From the NCBI GenBank assembly GCA_910583845.1, contig CAJUAB010000033.1, forward strand, positions 1 through 47,626: a stretch of 47,626 nt of DNA, written 5' to 3'. The translations under genes and the position numbers were made by a program. Under the pieces are notes generated by a model. The model did no database searches, was not told the DNA's origin, and was given only the letters and a program-made list of their open reading frames with translations. Of the stretch, positions 33,732 through 44,700 are shown piece after piece (within the stretch, counting starts at the first letter, position 1; each line of letters starts with the position of its first letter). The DNA comes from an uncultured Acetatifactor sp. (GTDB taxonomy: Bacteria; Bacillota; Clostridia; Lachnospirales; Lachnospiraceae).

Positions 33732-36700
33732 CTAATCCGCGCTTACGCCTGAGACGCCGGGAATCTCCTCCCCCCGCTCTCCGGCCGCCAGCACACGCTC
33801 CCTGCCGTTCCAGATATACCGGATCACCGTCACGAACCTGGCGTTTTCCGGTCGCAGCAGCTGGTAGATGGCCAGCCCCGGCACTGTGTCATAGTCCCCC
33901 CACAGCACCTGGGAATTGATCATAAAGTTAAACCTGCACTCCACCATCAGCCGGAACATGTCACGGATATTGGTCTCGTCCACCCCCGCGAAGGCCTCAT
34001 CCAGAGAGATCAGCCGGGGAGCGTCCTCCCTGGCGCCCGCGTACTTTGCCACCACCGCGGAGAAGAGAGGCACATACATGGACATGGCCTTCTCGCCGCC
34101 GCTGAAAGTGAAAAATACCCGGTCCGTCAGGTCTTTTTTCTTTTCTCCCGTCTTCTGGCATTCCAGCGTAAACTCAAACCATTTACGATAATCCAACACT
34201 TCCCGCATGATGGCGTGAAAGGACTGCACAGAGTTTTCCTCCGCCGTGATCTTCCTGGCCTCGGCAATCTTGGAGCGGAAATGCAGGGACAGCTTCTCCA
34301 CCTCTTCCTGCCGCATGATCTCCGCATCCTTGGACAACAGTTCCACCAGCTCCCGGGTGCCCAGCTGCTCCTCTTTCTGAGCCTGCCTGTTCTTCCAGCT
34401 CAGACTCAGTTTCAGGCCGCTGGAGGTCCGCATGGACTCCATAAGACGGTTCATGTTGCTCACCCACCGCTTGCTGGAGTGAATCTTGGCGCGGATTTTC
34501 TTGCTGATGGTATTGGCCAGAATATCCTCGAACAGCTCCCGCTCCTTATCGCTGAGAAGTCGCTTCTGGACCTGGGCGTCCTCCCGCAGCTTCTCCAACA
34601 GCTCCTTGAATCTGACACTTGTCCCCCGATACTTTCCCACAATGTCAATTCTCCGCATGGAGATCTCAAAGGCGTCCTCCCCTTCCTCTTCCTCCTCAAA
34701 AAGCGGCTGCAGGGTGAGCTGAAAGTTCACCAGATATCCTCGGTTCTCATGATAGGCCGCCTGTAGACTGCCCAGCAAGTCCGACTGCTTCCGGACTCCG
34801 GGCTTTCCCCTCTCCTGCGCGGCAGCGGCTGTACCCGTGTCATTGCCCTGCCCGGCGTTTGTTCCCCTGGCTCCGGATTTTCCCCCCAGCATGGCGCATA
34901 CCTTGGCCGCCTGATCCTCCATATCCTCGTTTACCGCAAACAGCCGCTCCACATATCCCAGCTGGTACTCTTCCCGGAATCCCCGTTCAAAACGTTGATA
35001 TCTTATAAGATTTTTCTGATGGCTCTCCTCCTGCTGCTCCAGTTCCCTCCCCAGCTGCTCCTGTTTCTCCTGTAGCCGAGCCTGCCGCCCCATGCAATCC
35101 TCCCGCAGCCTGGGCAGCTCTTCCATTCTGGCCAGGCAGAAATCCAGCCTCTCCCTGATTTTTTCATAATCGGTGAGTTCCAGCTGCCCGCGCACGGAGG
35201 CCAGAGCTGCCTCCAGGTCGTTCTTTCCCCGGGTGATCTTTCCCAGTTCATAGCGGATGGTGTCCAGATCCTGTCCGGTCTCCTCCAGACTGTCCTCCAG
35301 GCTGTTTACGACAGAGAGGCCGTTCCGATATTCCCCGTGCCGCAGCTGCACATCCGTCAGACACTCCCGATAACTCCCCAGGGCCTTAATCGCCTCCGCG
35401 AAGATGTCCAGCCTGGCCGGGAGGTAACATCTGCCGCAGATTTCCCGGACCCGGATCTGCACCTGGTCAAGTTCCTCCCTGGCCTGACGCAGCAGCTCCC
35501 GCAGCTTTCCGATCCGGCTGCTTAACTGCTCCAGATCATAGCTTTTCTCCGCCAGATCCCGGGCGGCGGCCTTCAGATCGGTCTCCGCCGGGTACCGTTC
35601 CCATTCCTGCCACAGCTGTCCGTTCTGTGCCTCCAGCTCCTCCAGCTTCCTTCCGCATTCCGCCAGCTGCGCCAGCAGCTCCCGCTCCTCCTGCTCCAGC
35701 TGCGCAAGTTTCTCCTGTCGGTATCTCTCCCGGGCCCTTGCGCCGATGTAACACGCCTGATACTCTCCGGTGACGGTTCCCTCCAGCACACCGATTCTGT
35801 AATGTCCCGCGGCACTTACCCAGGTACTGCCGCCTCCTGCTGCCCCCGTCCCGCTCTGGGTGCCGCCGCCCCCTGCTGTCCCCATCCCGCTCTGGGCGCC
35901 GCCGCCTCCTGCTGCCCCCGTCCCGCTCTGGGCGCCGCCGTCCCCTGCTGCCTCCGTCCCGCTCTGGGTGCCGCCGTCCCCTGCTGCCCCCATCCCGCTC
36001 TGGGCGCCGCCGCCCGCCGGCCCGCCCCCTCCGTACACGCCTATGGAAGACAGGATATGGGAGACACTCTGATATTTCAGAATATCGTTTTCCCCGTTGT
36101 CCACATCCAGAAACTCCAGCAGATTCTGCTTTACCCGGGATACGTCACTGAAAATATACCGGTCACAGACCCCCTGATCCAAGGCCAGCACGGTCTCCCG
36201 GTACTGGGCAGGAACAATCAGCGCGTCCAGAATCCCCATGGAGAGCAGGGCTTCCTCCAGCCGGGAAGCCTGCTGTTCCTCCAGCTGCTCTCCGAAATCA
36301 ACCGCTTTGTAGAATTGCTGGCAGGGAATCCCTCTTTCCGCAAGCAGTCGGCGGCTGCGCCTCACTGCCTCGCCGCATTCGGGCTCCGGGTCCTTTTTGC
36401 CGCGCCATTCCCGGAGTTCACTTTCTGTCTGCTGCCGCTGTTCCTCCAGAATCTTTCTCTGCCGCTCCGCCTCATACAGCTCGTCCCGCAGCTGCCTCTC
36501 CCTGGTCTCGAAGGCATCCCTGCCCAGATTCCGGATCTCATTGAAGTCCGTCCCGTAGACATACTTTTCCACCGCCTGGGCAGTGCGTTGTTTCACATCC
36601 TCCGGCAGATGCAGCTGCCCGCAGGCCTTCTCCCACTGGTAGAATCGCTCAATCCATTCATCCTTCGTCTCCCCCAGCAGATTTTCATACTGGCGCAGTT

Positions 36701-38118
36701 CCCGCTCCTTCTGTTCCTGTTCTCCCCGCAGAGCGTCCATCTCCTGCAATTTTCTGTCATAACTCTCCTGACAGCTCTTTTCCTCAAAAAGGACTTCCCT
36801 GCCCTTTTCCACACGCCCCGTATACTCCGCCAAAAGCCTGGAATGGCTCTGAAACGCCTGTTCCCTCTGCGGGTCCTCCAGCAGCTCCTTTTTCAGAAAC
36901 GCGAAATCGTCAAAGGGAATCTCTCCCAGCGACTCCTCCATCTGCGTAAGGCCGCTTTCGATCTCCTTCCACAGCAGTTCATTCTGCACCTTCTGCTTTT
37001 TCTGTCTGTTCTCAATCTCCCGGTACCGGTCCTCTTTTTCCTGTTCCTGCTTCCTCTTTTCGGCGCTTTCCCTCTCCGCCTCCTCCTTTTTGCCTGCCAG
37101 CTCTATCTCCTGGCGCTTCAGCTTTGCCGCGTCGCTGTCCTGCAAAGAGCCTTCCTCCTGTTTCAGAACCTCCTCTTCCCTCCTCAGCTCCTCATACTTT
37201 ACCTTTTCTTCCTCCAGCCCCGCGCCGCTGTCCGCCTTCTCCCGGGCCAGCTCTTTCAGCCGTTTCTCCTGCTTTGCGCAGTCCCGGGCGCAATTTACGA
37301 AAAGCTGGGCCTTGTCATACAGCACGATCTGGTTATATTGATCAAATATCTTCTCAATCCGCTCCGCCGCCTGTATGCTTTCCTCCAGCGTATCCAGATT
37401 CGTCTTCTGACTGTCCATATTTTCAATGGCTTCCGACATGGGACGCAGATCGTCCTCAGAGAGGGTCTGCAAAGACCTGCTCAGAATCTCGTTTTATGGT
37501 GGGCTTGAAATCCTTGGAGAGCTTGGGGGTGCGAAGCTGAATCAGCAGATCCAGCATCTCCTGATATTCCTCCATGGTCTCAAAGCCGAACAAAAGCCGG
37601 TTCACACATGCCGCATACTCCCCCTGGGTCTCCATGATGCGCCCGCCTTCCCCCAGACGGTTTTTCAGCTCCTGCCGGGTACAGGTAATCCGGTTCTGCA
37701 CATCCTTGTACAAAAAGAGATCCCTGCCGATCCGCCGCCCGTCCGTCACACAGAAATACCAGGTATCCAGCTTTTTGTTCTTTCGCGCCCGGATTCCCAT
37801 GCCGATGGAAACGTACTGCTCGCTGCCGGTACGTTTCAGCTCCATGTAGAGGTAGCCCGTACGCTCCTCCCGGTCATCCCCCTCCTCCAGAAGATAATTC
37901 TCCATCTTCCGTGCTCTTGATCCAAAGGGGTCCAGCCTCTCGGGGCGCATATTTCCGTCCAGAAGCAGGGGAATGAAGCTCTGCATGGTCACCGACTTGC
38001 CGGAACCGTTGGCTCCCCGCAGGAGCATCCTGCCGTCCAGGAACTCAAATTCCTGTTCGTCATAATACCAGAAGTCCAAAAGGCCGATTCTGTTGATCTG
38101 CCACTCGCTGTTATTCAT
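33732..38118 (-). pseudogene. jetC: Wadjet SMC-like ATPase JetC, interrupted by a 1-base frameshift
   Basis: The protein begins MNNSEWQINRIGLLDFWYYD (ATG at 38118 after AGAGGGA), with Walker A GANGSGKS (35-42). After LSKDFKPTIK the frame leaves the family pattern and stops at 37456. The next frame resumes with EILSRSLQTLSEDDLRP and runs to 33732 with long coiled coils, a hinge region containing a Gly-rich repeat array, the signature FSGGEKAMSMYVPLF and Walker B RLISLDEAFAGVDE. Removing one A of the AAAA run (TTTT at 37492-37495 on the plus strand) restores one frame of about 1461 residues, the size of TIGR02680-type JetC. Either the gene is inactivated, the base is a sequencing error, or the halves (221 and about 1246 residues, overlapping, with a TTG start) are made separately. 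Confidence 0.85.
35826..36030. repeat. In-frame 36-bp tandem repeat in the JetC hinge, about 5 units
   Basis: Units encode 12 residues of the form GGGGAQSGMGAA. The array interrupts the hinge-like part of JetC between IGVYG and HYRIGVLEGTV, where the family has a short loop. Frame is kept throughout. Confidence 0.85.
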
Positions 38119-38238
38119 ATGTGGTCCCTCTTTCTTTCCGCTTTTGTGCCAAAGCAGACGCTCCGTCACCGGCCTTTCCCCTTTTACCGTCTTACATAGG
38201 AAACTGCCGCACAGGGTTTTCACGTCTCTGTAATAAAA

Positions 38239-39360
38239 TTACGCCTCAAAATCCGCCGGATATTTCCCGATCACTCTGCCCAGTACCGGCCTGATCAGAA
38301 CATCGTCCCTCCGCGCTTCCACCAGTTCCAGATTGATCAGATAGGAGGATATCTCCCGGAAAAACTCTTCCGTCACCATCTCCCGGTAGGTCTTGATAAA
38401 TCCTTTTCCGAAACGCTCCTTGCACTCCTGCAACAGCCCCCGGAATGCTTCCCGGGATATCCGTATGTTTTCGTCCGTCCCCACCTCATACTCACCCCCG
38501 TCCACTTTCTCGCGCAGCAGCAGTCCGCACAGGAGGACAATATCCGAGAGGGTGTTTTCCTCCGGGATGCAGCGGCCCATATGGCTGTCCTCTCCCAGGA
38601 TCAGGAAGGCGCTGCTGCGGTATACCTGCAATTCACAGGGAATCAGTCCCTCCAGTTCTCCCTGTATCATATTCCGGTAATTTCTCAGATAGGCGAAATC
38701 CTCCTCATTCTCCCGGGTGCGGTAGATCCCCATGGTCATAAGCAGGCTCCGGTAGATCCGCTGTCTTCTCACGATTCCCCGGTCCTCGTCCACATCGATC
38801 CAATCCGCCTTCATAAAATCCGCATAGCTGGAGTAGTCCATGATATTCTGGGTAAAATTGCGCATAAAAAAGCGGGAGACTCCCGTGTTCTCATACAGCA
38901 CCTCACCGCTGTAATCCCTGGCAAAGCCTTCCTCGCTGCCGTCGTCCACGTTCAGGATTCCCACTGTCACACAGTATTTCATCACTTTTATCAGATGCCG
39001 CCTATAACGGTAAACCGTCCAGTCGATCTGCTCTTTCTCATACTGCCCCTGCACATACTCCGTGAGTTCCGACAGCACAAACTGCTCCTGGGCTTCCTTG
39101 TCTTCCAGAAACATCAGGATCAGGCAGAAAAAGGCGTATTCCACGGGCTCGGTAAATTCCGGGATGCCCATCCAGCGCTCGGGCCTGGCGGGGACCTTCT
39201 CCACCTTCACCAGGTAGGGGTTTACGATGACCTGATACCCCAGCTTCTCCGTGAGAAATTTTTTGACGGTTCCCACCTCGTCCTTCATTCTGTAATACAG
39301 TTCCTTGTCCCTGGCCTTCAGAATCCACCGTCTACCAAGAAGAATTTCCAATGTGTTCAT
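38239..39360 (-). CDS. jetB: Wadjet subunit JetB, MukE-like (373 aa)
   Basis: Length and pattern fit the TIGR02678 family (JetB of type II Wadjet). They include EILLGRRWILKARDKELYYR, FLTEKLGYQVIVNPYLVKVE and an acidic C-terminal winged-helix region (ISREAFRGLLQECKERFG, LINLELVEARRDDVLIRPVL). JetB is the kite-type subunit that binds the kleisin JetA and the SMC JetC. The ATG at 39360 follows AAGGAAC. It lies 120 bases upstream of jetC and is separated from jetA by a GNAT gene, which is not the usual layout. Confidence 0.85.
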   Translation of the reverse strand: MNTLEILLGRRWILKARDKELYYRMKDEVGTVKKFLTEKLGYQVIVNPYLVKVEKVPARPERWMGIPEFTEPVEYAFFCLILMFLEDKEAQEQFVLSELTEYVQGQYEKEQIDWTVYRYRRHLIKVMKYCVTVGILNVDDGSEEGFARDYSGEVLYENTGVSRFFMRNFTQNIMDYSSYADFMKADWIDVDEDRGIVRRQRIYRSLLMTMGIYRTRENEEDFAYLRNYRNMIQGELEGLIPCELQVYRSSAFLILGEDSHMGRCIPEENTLSDIVLLCGLLLREKVDGGEYEVGTDENIRISREAFRGLLQECKERFGKGFIKTYREMVTEEFFREISSYLINLELVEARRDDVLIRPVLGRVIGKYPADFEA

Positions 39361-39449
39361 TCTGTTTATGTTCCTTATTTATATATGTACAAGAAATAAT
39401 TTCTTCAAAATATCTATTGTAAATCCTTTTCCCAATATATGAACTTTCT

Positions 39450-39878
39450 TTATTCGTATATCTGTTTTTCAATCTTCATTCTCATTCCTTTGCCATTGTA
39501 TCCATATGGTACTCCCTCAAATCCACAACTCTCATAAAATCTCTCCATACCGCTGATTGATATCAAATTAATGGTACTATATTCTCCAGGCATGGTTTCG
39601 TTTTTTACATCCTCTATTATTGAATTTACAAGTTTTTTTCCTATTCCCTGTTTTTGATATTTTGAACTGACTACTACGTCAACTAAAAGATAGGACATAC
39701 CATCTCCAATGGCTCTGGCCATACCTACAACTTTATTATCGAATGTCGCCTTTTTTATAATTGTACTATTCCTTATGGCTTTTTCAACAATAAGCGGATT
39801 TTTTATATCCCAACCTGCTTCTATCCTTAATTTGTTATATTCATCAGCGTTTAGATTATCGTGTATTTCAATCCTCAT
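39450..39878 (-). CDS. GNAT-family N-acetyltransferase inserted in the Wadjet operon (142 aa)
   Basis: The acetyl-CoA-binding core is VVVSSKYQKQGIGKKLVNSI (Q/R-x-x-G-x-G), with a preceding MSYLLVDV strand and a C-terminal FYESCGFEGVPYGYNGKGM, typical of GNAT enzymes. The ATG at 39878 has GGAG at good spacing; an upstream in-frame GTG is less likely. The coding sequence and both flanks are distinctly AT-rich compared with jetA and jetB. It lies in the same direction between them and is transcribed with the operon unless it has its own promoter. The substrate is unknown; late insertion of an unrelated gene is the simplest explanation. Confidence 0.8.
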   Translation of the reverse strand: MRIEIHDNLNADEYNKLRIEAGWDIKNPLIVEKAIRNSTIIKKATFDNKVVGMARAIGDGMSYLLVDVVVSSKYQKQGIGKKLVNSIIEDVKNETMPGEYSTINLISISGMERFYESCGFEGVPYGYNGKGMRMKIEKQIYE

Positions 39879-39985
39879 TTTCAACACTCCACTACAGGAT
39901 AGTATACCATACCTTCTTCTTTTTTTCTATTCTATTTCCTACTTGTGCCAAACAGTTACCGTAAAATAATCATTGGCAAATTTCA

Positions 39986-41461
39986 TCAATCAAATACGAT
40001 GATATACGCAGGCATGCGAAAAGTGCCGTCCGTGCATTGCAGTGTGCAGATTTTCCCTTCGTCCTCCAATATGACGGAAAACGCCTGGCCGTCCTCGGTC
40101 TTTCCGCGGTGCGCCTTATTCTCCAGCCCCTTGGAGAGCCAGGTCAGAAAGATCTCTCTGACCCGGGGCTCGATCCGGGGCAGAGACGCGAATTCCAGCC
40201 TTCCGTCCCGGATATAGCTTTTCAGCAGAATCCTCTCTTCCTCCAGGCGACGCACCATAGCCTGACGCACTGCCTCTTTCTCTCCGGACCTGTCCTCTAT
40301 GCCGGAGCGCCTGGTCTTTTCCCGATACCCCCGGACGCGGGGCTGGACGAGAATTTCCCAGGGTTTTTCGTCAAAGATACCGCTGTTGATGCTGTCCGTC
40401 TGTCTCGGGAAGTCCCCCTTTATGTGCAGCGGCTTCTCCATACCGAAAGCCATCGCCGCCAGCTTATGGGCCTCGTCAATGTCCCTGCATCCGGCAAACA
40501 TCCCCGCGAGCTTCCGATATTCCTCCCGGCGGTTGGCTCCGCTGTTATTCTGTTCGCTGAGACGATTGGCATAGCGGGTGATCTTCCGGATCACTTCATT
40601 GGTTGTGTCAAAGACCCGCATGGCCTCAGACTCCGCCCCGTCAGCTCCCATGAACCATTTCCGGATATTTTCCCATCTTCCTTTCATTCTCTCATAAATC
40701 ATCTGTTCGTCCACAGTGGCTTCAATTCTGGGGATGGACAACTCATACGCGGTTACCTGATCCAGCACATATTTCACCGTCTCCGGCTGTACTTCCCGAA
40801 GAATCTGTTCGATGGCAGTCACATTTACCTGGAGACTTTTTACAAACGAGCGGAGATATTCCGTGAGGCGGTCCTTATACACCAGAAATTCCCTGGTCTT
40901 CATCATCTCCTCGGCCTTTACGCTGCTGAGTTCCCGCATATAATCCTGATAATTCTGATTTAAACGGATAAAATCACTGTTCAGGTCACTCCACCACCCA
41001 TAGATCTGCTCCGCATCCTTTCCGGGCATCTCCCCGGTTTTTCCCAGGGCAACACGCAGCCTCTCCAGAAGAGTGGGTTCCAGCGACGCTCCCTCTATAA
41101 ACAAATTTTCCAGCCGGATTACCATACGTTCAATTTCGACCGTTGTCTCCGTAAGCTGGAAGCGGAATTTCTTATTCTTAAATTCTTCTATGGTGGACAC
41201 TCTTTTCGTGTCCTGAATGGTAGCCAGGTTTCCCCAGGCCGTCAGCGTCTCCAGATCCTGCTGGCATTGCTCCATGGTGTAGTCCGCAAAGTAGGGGTCC
41301 TCCGTCAGTTCCTCGTAGACCTCCTCCTGATACATCCAATATTTCAGTTTCTCATAATTCAGATAGAACAGGCGGGCGATGGACCGGTATCTGTCCGTGT
41401 TCTCCACATCCAGATACTTGGCCTCACGCACGGGTTTTACTAATTTTTCGTTGATCTTCAT
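39986..41461 (-). CDS. jetA: Wadjet subunit JetA, MukF-like kleisin (491 aa)
   Basis: The length and the order of segments fit TIGR02677 (JetA of type II Wadjet). They include KYLDVENTDRYRSIARLFYL near the start, helical linkers (MEQCQQDLETLTAWGNLATI), FRFQLTETTVEIERMVIRLE, a long helical middle and a basic winged-helix-like C-terminus (FLTWLSKGLENKAHRGKTED). JetA bridges the SMC heads of JetC and recruits JetB. The ATG at 41461 overlaps the stop of a short leader frame (ATGA). A near-consensus promoter lies about 135 bases upstream. It is the first gene of the Wadjet transcript. Confidence 0.85.
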   Translation of the reverse strand: MKINEKLVKPVREAKYLDVENTDRYRSIARLFYLNYEKLKYWMYQEEVYEELTEDPYFADYTMEQCQQDLETLTAWGNLATIQDTKRVSTIEEFKNKKFRFQLTETTVEIERMVIRLENLFIEGASLEPTLLERLRVALGKTGEMPGKDAEQIYGWWSDLNSDFIRLNQNYQDYMRELSSVKAEEMMKTREFLVYKDRLTEYLRSFVKSLQVNVTAIEQILREVQPETVKYVLDQVTAYELSIPRIEATVDEQMIYERMKGRWENIRKWFMGADGAESEAMRVFDTTNEVIRKITRYANRLSEQNNSGANRREEYRKLAGMFAGCRDIDEAHKLAAMAFGMEKPLHIKGDFPRQTDSINSGIFDEKPWEILVQPRVRGYREKTRRSGIEDRSGEKEAVRQAMVRRLEEERILLKSYIRDGRLEFASLPRIEPRVREIFLTWLSKGLENKAHRGKTEDGQAFSVILEDEGKICTLQCTDGTFRMPAYIIVFD

Positions 41462-41499
41462 TGCGTCAGCCTCTTATACAAAAAAACGCTCCTGTCCAT
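41458..41499 (-). CDS. Possible leader peptide in front of jetA (13 aa)
   Basis: An ATG at 41499 opens a 13-codon frame ending in a TGA that overlaps the jetA ATG by two bases (ATGA). AAGGAACGAAG lies upstream, though rather far. Such an overlap can couple jetA translation to the leader; chance is possible. Confidence 0.35.
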   Translation of the reverse strand: MDRSVFLYKRLTQ

Positions 41500-41596
41500 A
41501 TACTTCGTTCCTTCTTCTCCCCACTCCCGCACCGGAGCAGGCCGGTTATACGTTGGAGTTCCGATATTCCCAGAGCAGTTTATTCCATTGATTTTT

Positions 41597-41625
41597 ATTG
41601 TATATTTCGTCTGTTTATTTGTCAA
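41597..41625 (-). promoter_or_regulatory. Promoter of the Wadjet operon
   Basis: TTGACA (41625-41620) and TACAAT (41602-41597) with a 17-base spacer on the minus strand. About 50 bases around it (41572-41626) match the promoter region at 46787-46840 at roughly four of five positions, including the shared ATGGAATAAA just downstream of the -10. Confidence 0.7.
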
Positions 41626-41724
41626 TTATTTTTCCTCATGGTGTTGCGCGATCAATAATACAAAGCAATGCATCTGATCCCGTGGAAAGTCTGTGCAGCG
41701 TCATGGCCGGGGCCCCGGCCATGA

Positions 41725-44700
41725 TCATCCTCGATGCCGCTCCAGAAGCTGCCGCACTTCCGGCGGTATCAGCCCTTCCGTCCTTATGTTCCGGCAGTAT
41801 ATGCCAAGCCGCAGGCTTCTGCGCCTTTCCCATCTCACTTCCAAGGTATCCCATTCCACGGGGACAACAAAAACTGTCCCGTCAGAGTTTCCAAGAGCAA
41901 TGCCGTTTTCCCCCGCGATGGCGATATGGCAGATTCCTTCCAGCTTCATTGAATATTCCTTTTTCACAGACTCCTCCGGTCTCCCCTGAAAACAGGCCAG
42001 AATCAGCCGCCCCTCCGCCAGCAATGCCATCCGGTATACGCCCGCCTCTTTTCTGGCAGCAATCTTTTTCAGATGATCCGCCCGAATGGGGATCGAATAC
42101 TCCCGCGCCGCTTCCCTGTCCCAGACAAAAATATTCTCTCCATCGCTGACTACGGCGGCATTTTCGCCGCAAAAAACACCCATTGCGGGACAACCTCCCT
42201 TCCAAAAGGCCTGTACCGCGTTTTTACCGCCGTCTACCACCGCGGTGAGATAGCTCTGCGAAGCTGTCTTCAAGGTCAGCAGAATGCTCTCGGAAGTGAG
42301 ATCCAGAATGGTCATCCCCGCTTCCTTCCGGTAACACAGCCTGACCCCCAGCGGATTTCCCGTTCCATAGAGCGCCCACTGCCCTGATGACCGCAGGGCC
42401 AGCCAGCCCTGCCGCAGCATAATCGCTCTCTCATAGCGCCCCGGCTCTTCCCAGCAAATCTCCTGATCCATACTCCGGAGATTCCAGTCCCGGACAATGC
42501 CGTCCGCATAAATCACCCGAATCCCATCCTCGCTCTGCCCTATCGCCTCCACTCTCGTTGTCTCTTCCATCCTGCTCCCGGTAAAATCACAGTAGGAGCA
42601 GTCCGCGTCATCCAGCCTGACATTGTTGAGATTGGCATTCCGGATTGTAGAATGGCTCAAATTCTGCCCGGAAAGATCTCCCCCGGGAATATACACTCCA
42701 TCCAGATGCAGCCCCCGCCATTCTCCCTGCGGAATCCGAACATCCGCCAGAAAGCATATCTGTAGAATTGCCGCCGCCACGGCACTCCCTTCGGCCCTGC
42801 ATCGGGGCAGCAGAGAAAGCAGTCTCTCCATCCGCGTCTCCCGCCCTTCCCCGGATATTTCCTTCGCCAGAAATCCGTATATTTCATAACTACAGATATC
42901 CCGCTCCAGAAAGTCGTAAAATTGCTCCCGATCAGTGTCCAGCAGTTCCAGCAGATGCATTCCCACAAAGTACTCTCTGATCGAGCGGTGGGCAAAGGAA
43001 ATCTCTCCCCCGGTCTCATTTTTAAACAGAGAGCGCATGGAAAATCGGTTTCTGGCATCTTCGTCCAGGACTTCCTCTCGCCCTTCCTCTTCCCACAGGA
43101 TTTCAGCCAGCGGCTTTTCCAGAAAGGATTCCATCTCCCTGACCGCCATCCTTTCCTGCCTGTTCTCCTGCATTCTGACCGCGATCTGCCGAAGCGCCTG
43201 ACGGATTCGCGGGACAGCGTCTTCCTCCTTCACCCATCTGTCGCTGCGATCATATCCCAACTTAAATTTGCGGCGCAGGCATTTCTCAATATACCGGTCG
43301 TAGATTTCGTTTTCGCTCAGCACCAAGTGCGAACCGTCCTCCCACAGTTCCCGCAGCATTTCGAGAAACAAAGGTTTACCCGCCAGAGACAGAATCCCGC
43401 AGCCCTTCTGCGTGACCGGCTCCCCATGTTCCTCTGTCCTCTCCCGGAGCCCCCCGCCCCTATATTGTACTACCTCCTTCATGGGAATCTGTGCCAGTCT
43501 CCACACCTCAAATTCCCCCGCCGTCTCCCACAGCATTTCCCTGAAATGATGGGCTTCAAAGCATTGTACCCGTGAAGTGATCAGGATCTTTACATCCCGG
43601 AGCTCCTCACACAGACCCATGAGACGCTTCCCGTTGCGAAGCTGGGTCATGCTGTCCATATCCGCGGTCATCTCGTCCAGACCGTCCAGACACACCAGGA
43701 CATGATACCTTCTTTTTAATTCCAGAAACGCCTCCCGGGTTGTCCCCAGCTCCTGCATCCGTTCTGCAATAAACTCCGCCGCCGTTCTCCCCTCTCCCAT
43801 TCTCTTTAAGGAGAAACAGACGGGAAGATAGCGCTCCTCCGGATTCTCTCCGAACTTCTCCAGCAACTGTCTGCAAAAGCTGTACAGAAAAAAGGTCTTG
43901 CCGTCCCCGAATTCACCCAGCAGGACCTTGACAGCCTGCCTGCTCTGATACAACCACTTTTCCAGGCCTGCCTCCAGGTTTTCCTCCACATACCGGCCCT
44001 CGGAATCATAATAATGAAGCCGGATATAGTGTCTGTATAATTCCTCATAATGCTTTTTGACATATCCATCATTCTGCACGTCAAAGAGAAGACGCTCCGG
44101 CCTCTCCGGATAATCCGCGAACCCACGGGGGAGCAGGGCCACCGGAAGAAGTTTCCGCTTCCAGCGCTCCAGAATCAGTTCCCGCCGGGAATCCGGCCAC
44201 CGCTCCGGCGCGTCCTGATCCTCCGGGCTGCCGCCGTAGATGGCATGGTATAGATCAGGAGCCAGACCAAACAATTCCTTTATGTTGTGATCCTCTCCCC
44301 ATACCTGTATATCCTTGACCGGATACTGTCCCCCCGGACGATTCTCCAGATTTTCCAGATAAGAGGCAACCTTATTGGAAAATTTTGCGCAGGGCGCCAC
44401 CAGTATCCAATGCTCCACCTCTTCTCCCGCTGTCTTTACATCCTCCAGCTTCTCCGCGATATCCCCCACTGTGATGCGTGCGGACCGCATAAATTTGCAT
44501 TCAAACAGGCATACTTTTTTACTTCCTGCTATTCCCAGCCGGTATACCACACGGATATCATAGCCTCCCTGCGCCCCGTTTCCCTGACGCCTCAGACGCT
44601 CCACCACACAACCTGCCTGTTTTTCCAGACCGGCAAGGCCCTCCTTGTCCAGCTGAAACAGCTGGCGCAGCAGTACCACCACAGCTTTCTCCAGAAAAGC

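Noticed and set aside
35802..37508. A 568-codon open frame on the plus strand opposite jetC
   Set aside because: It mirrors the GC-rich coding strand of jetC, lacks a ribosome binding site and has low-complexity Leu/Pro-rich sequence. The minus strand has clear family motifs.
37456..37510. Programmed ribosomal frameshift in jetC
   Set aside because: A +1 shift would be needed, and the site (ATA AAA CGA) is not a known slippery sequence with a stop or stimulator. A simple indel in the A-run fits better.
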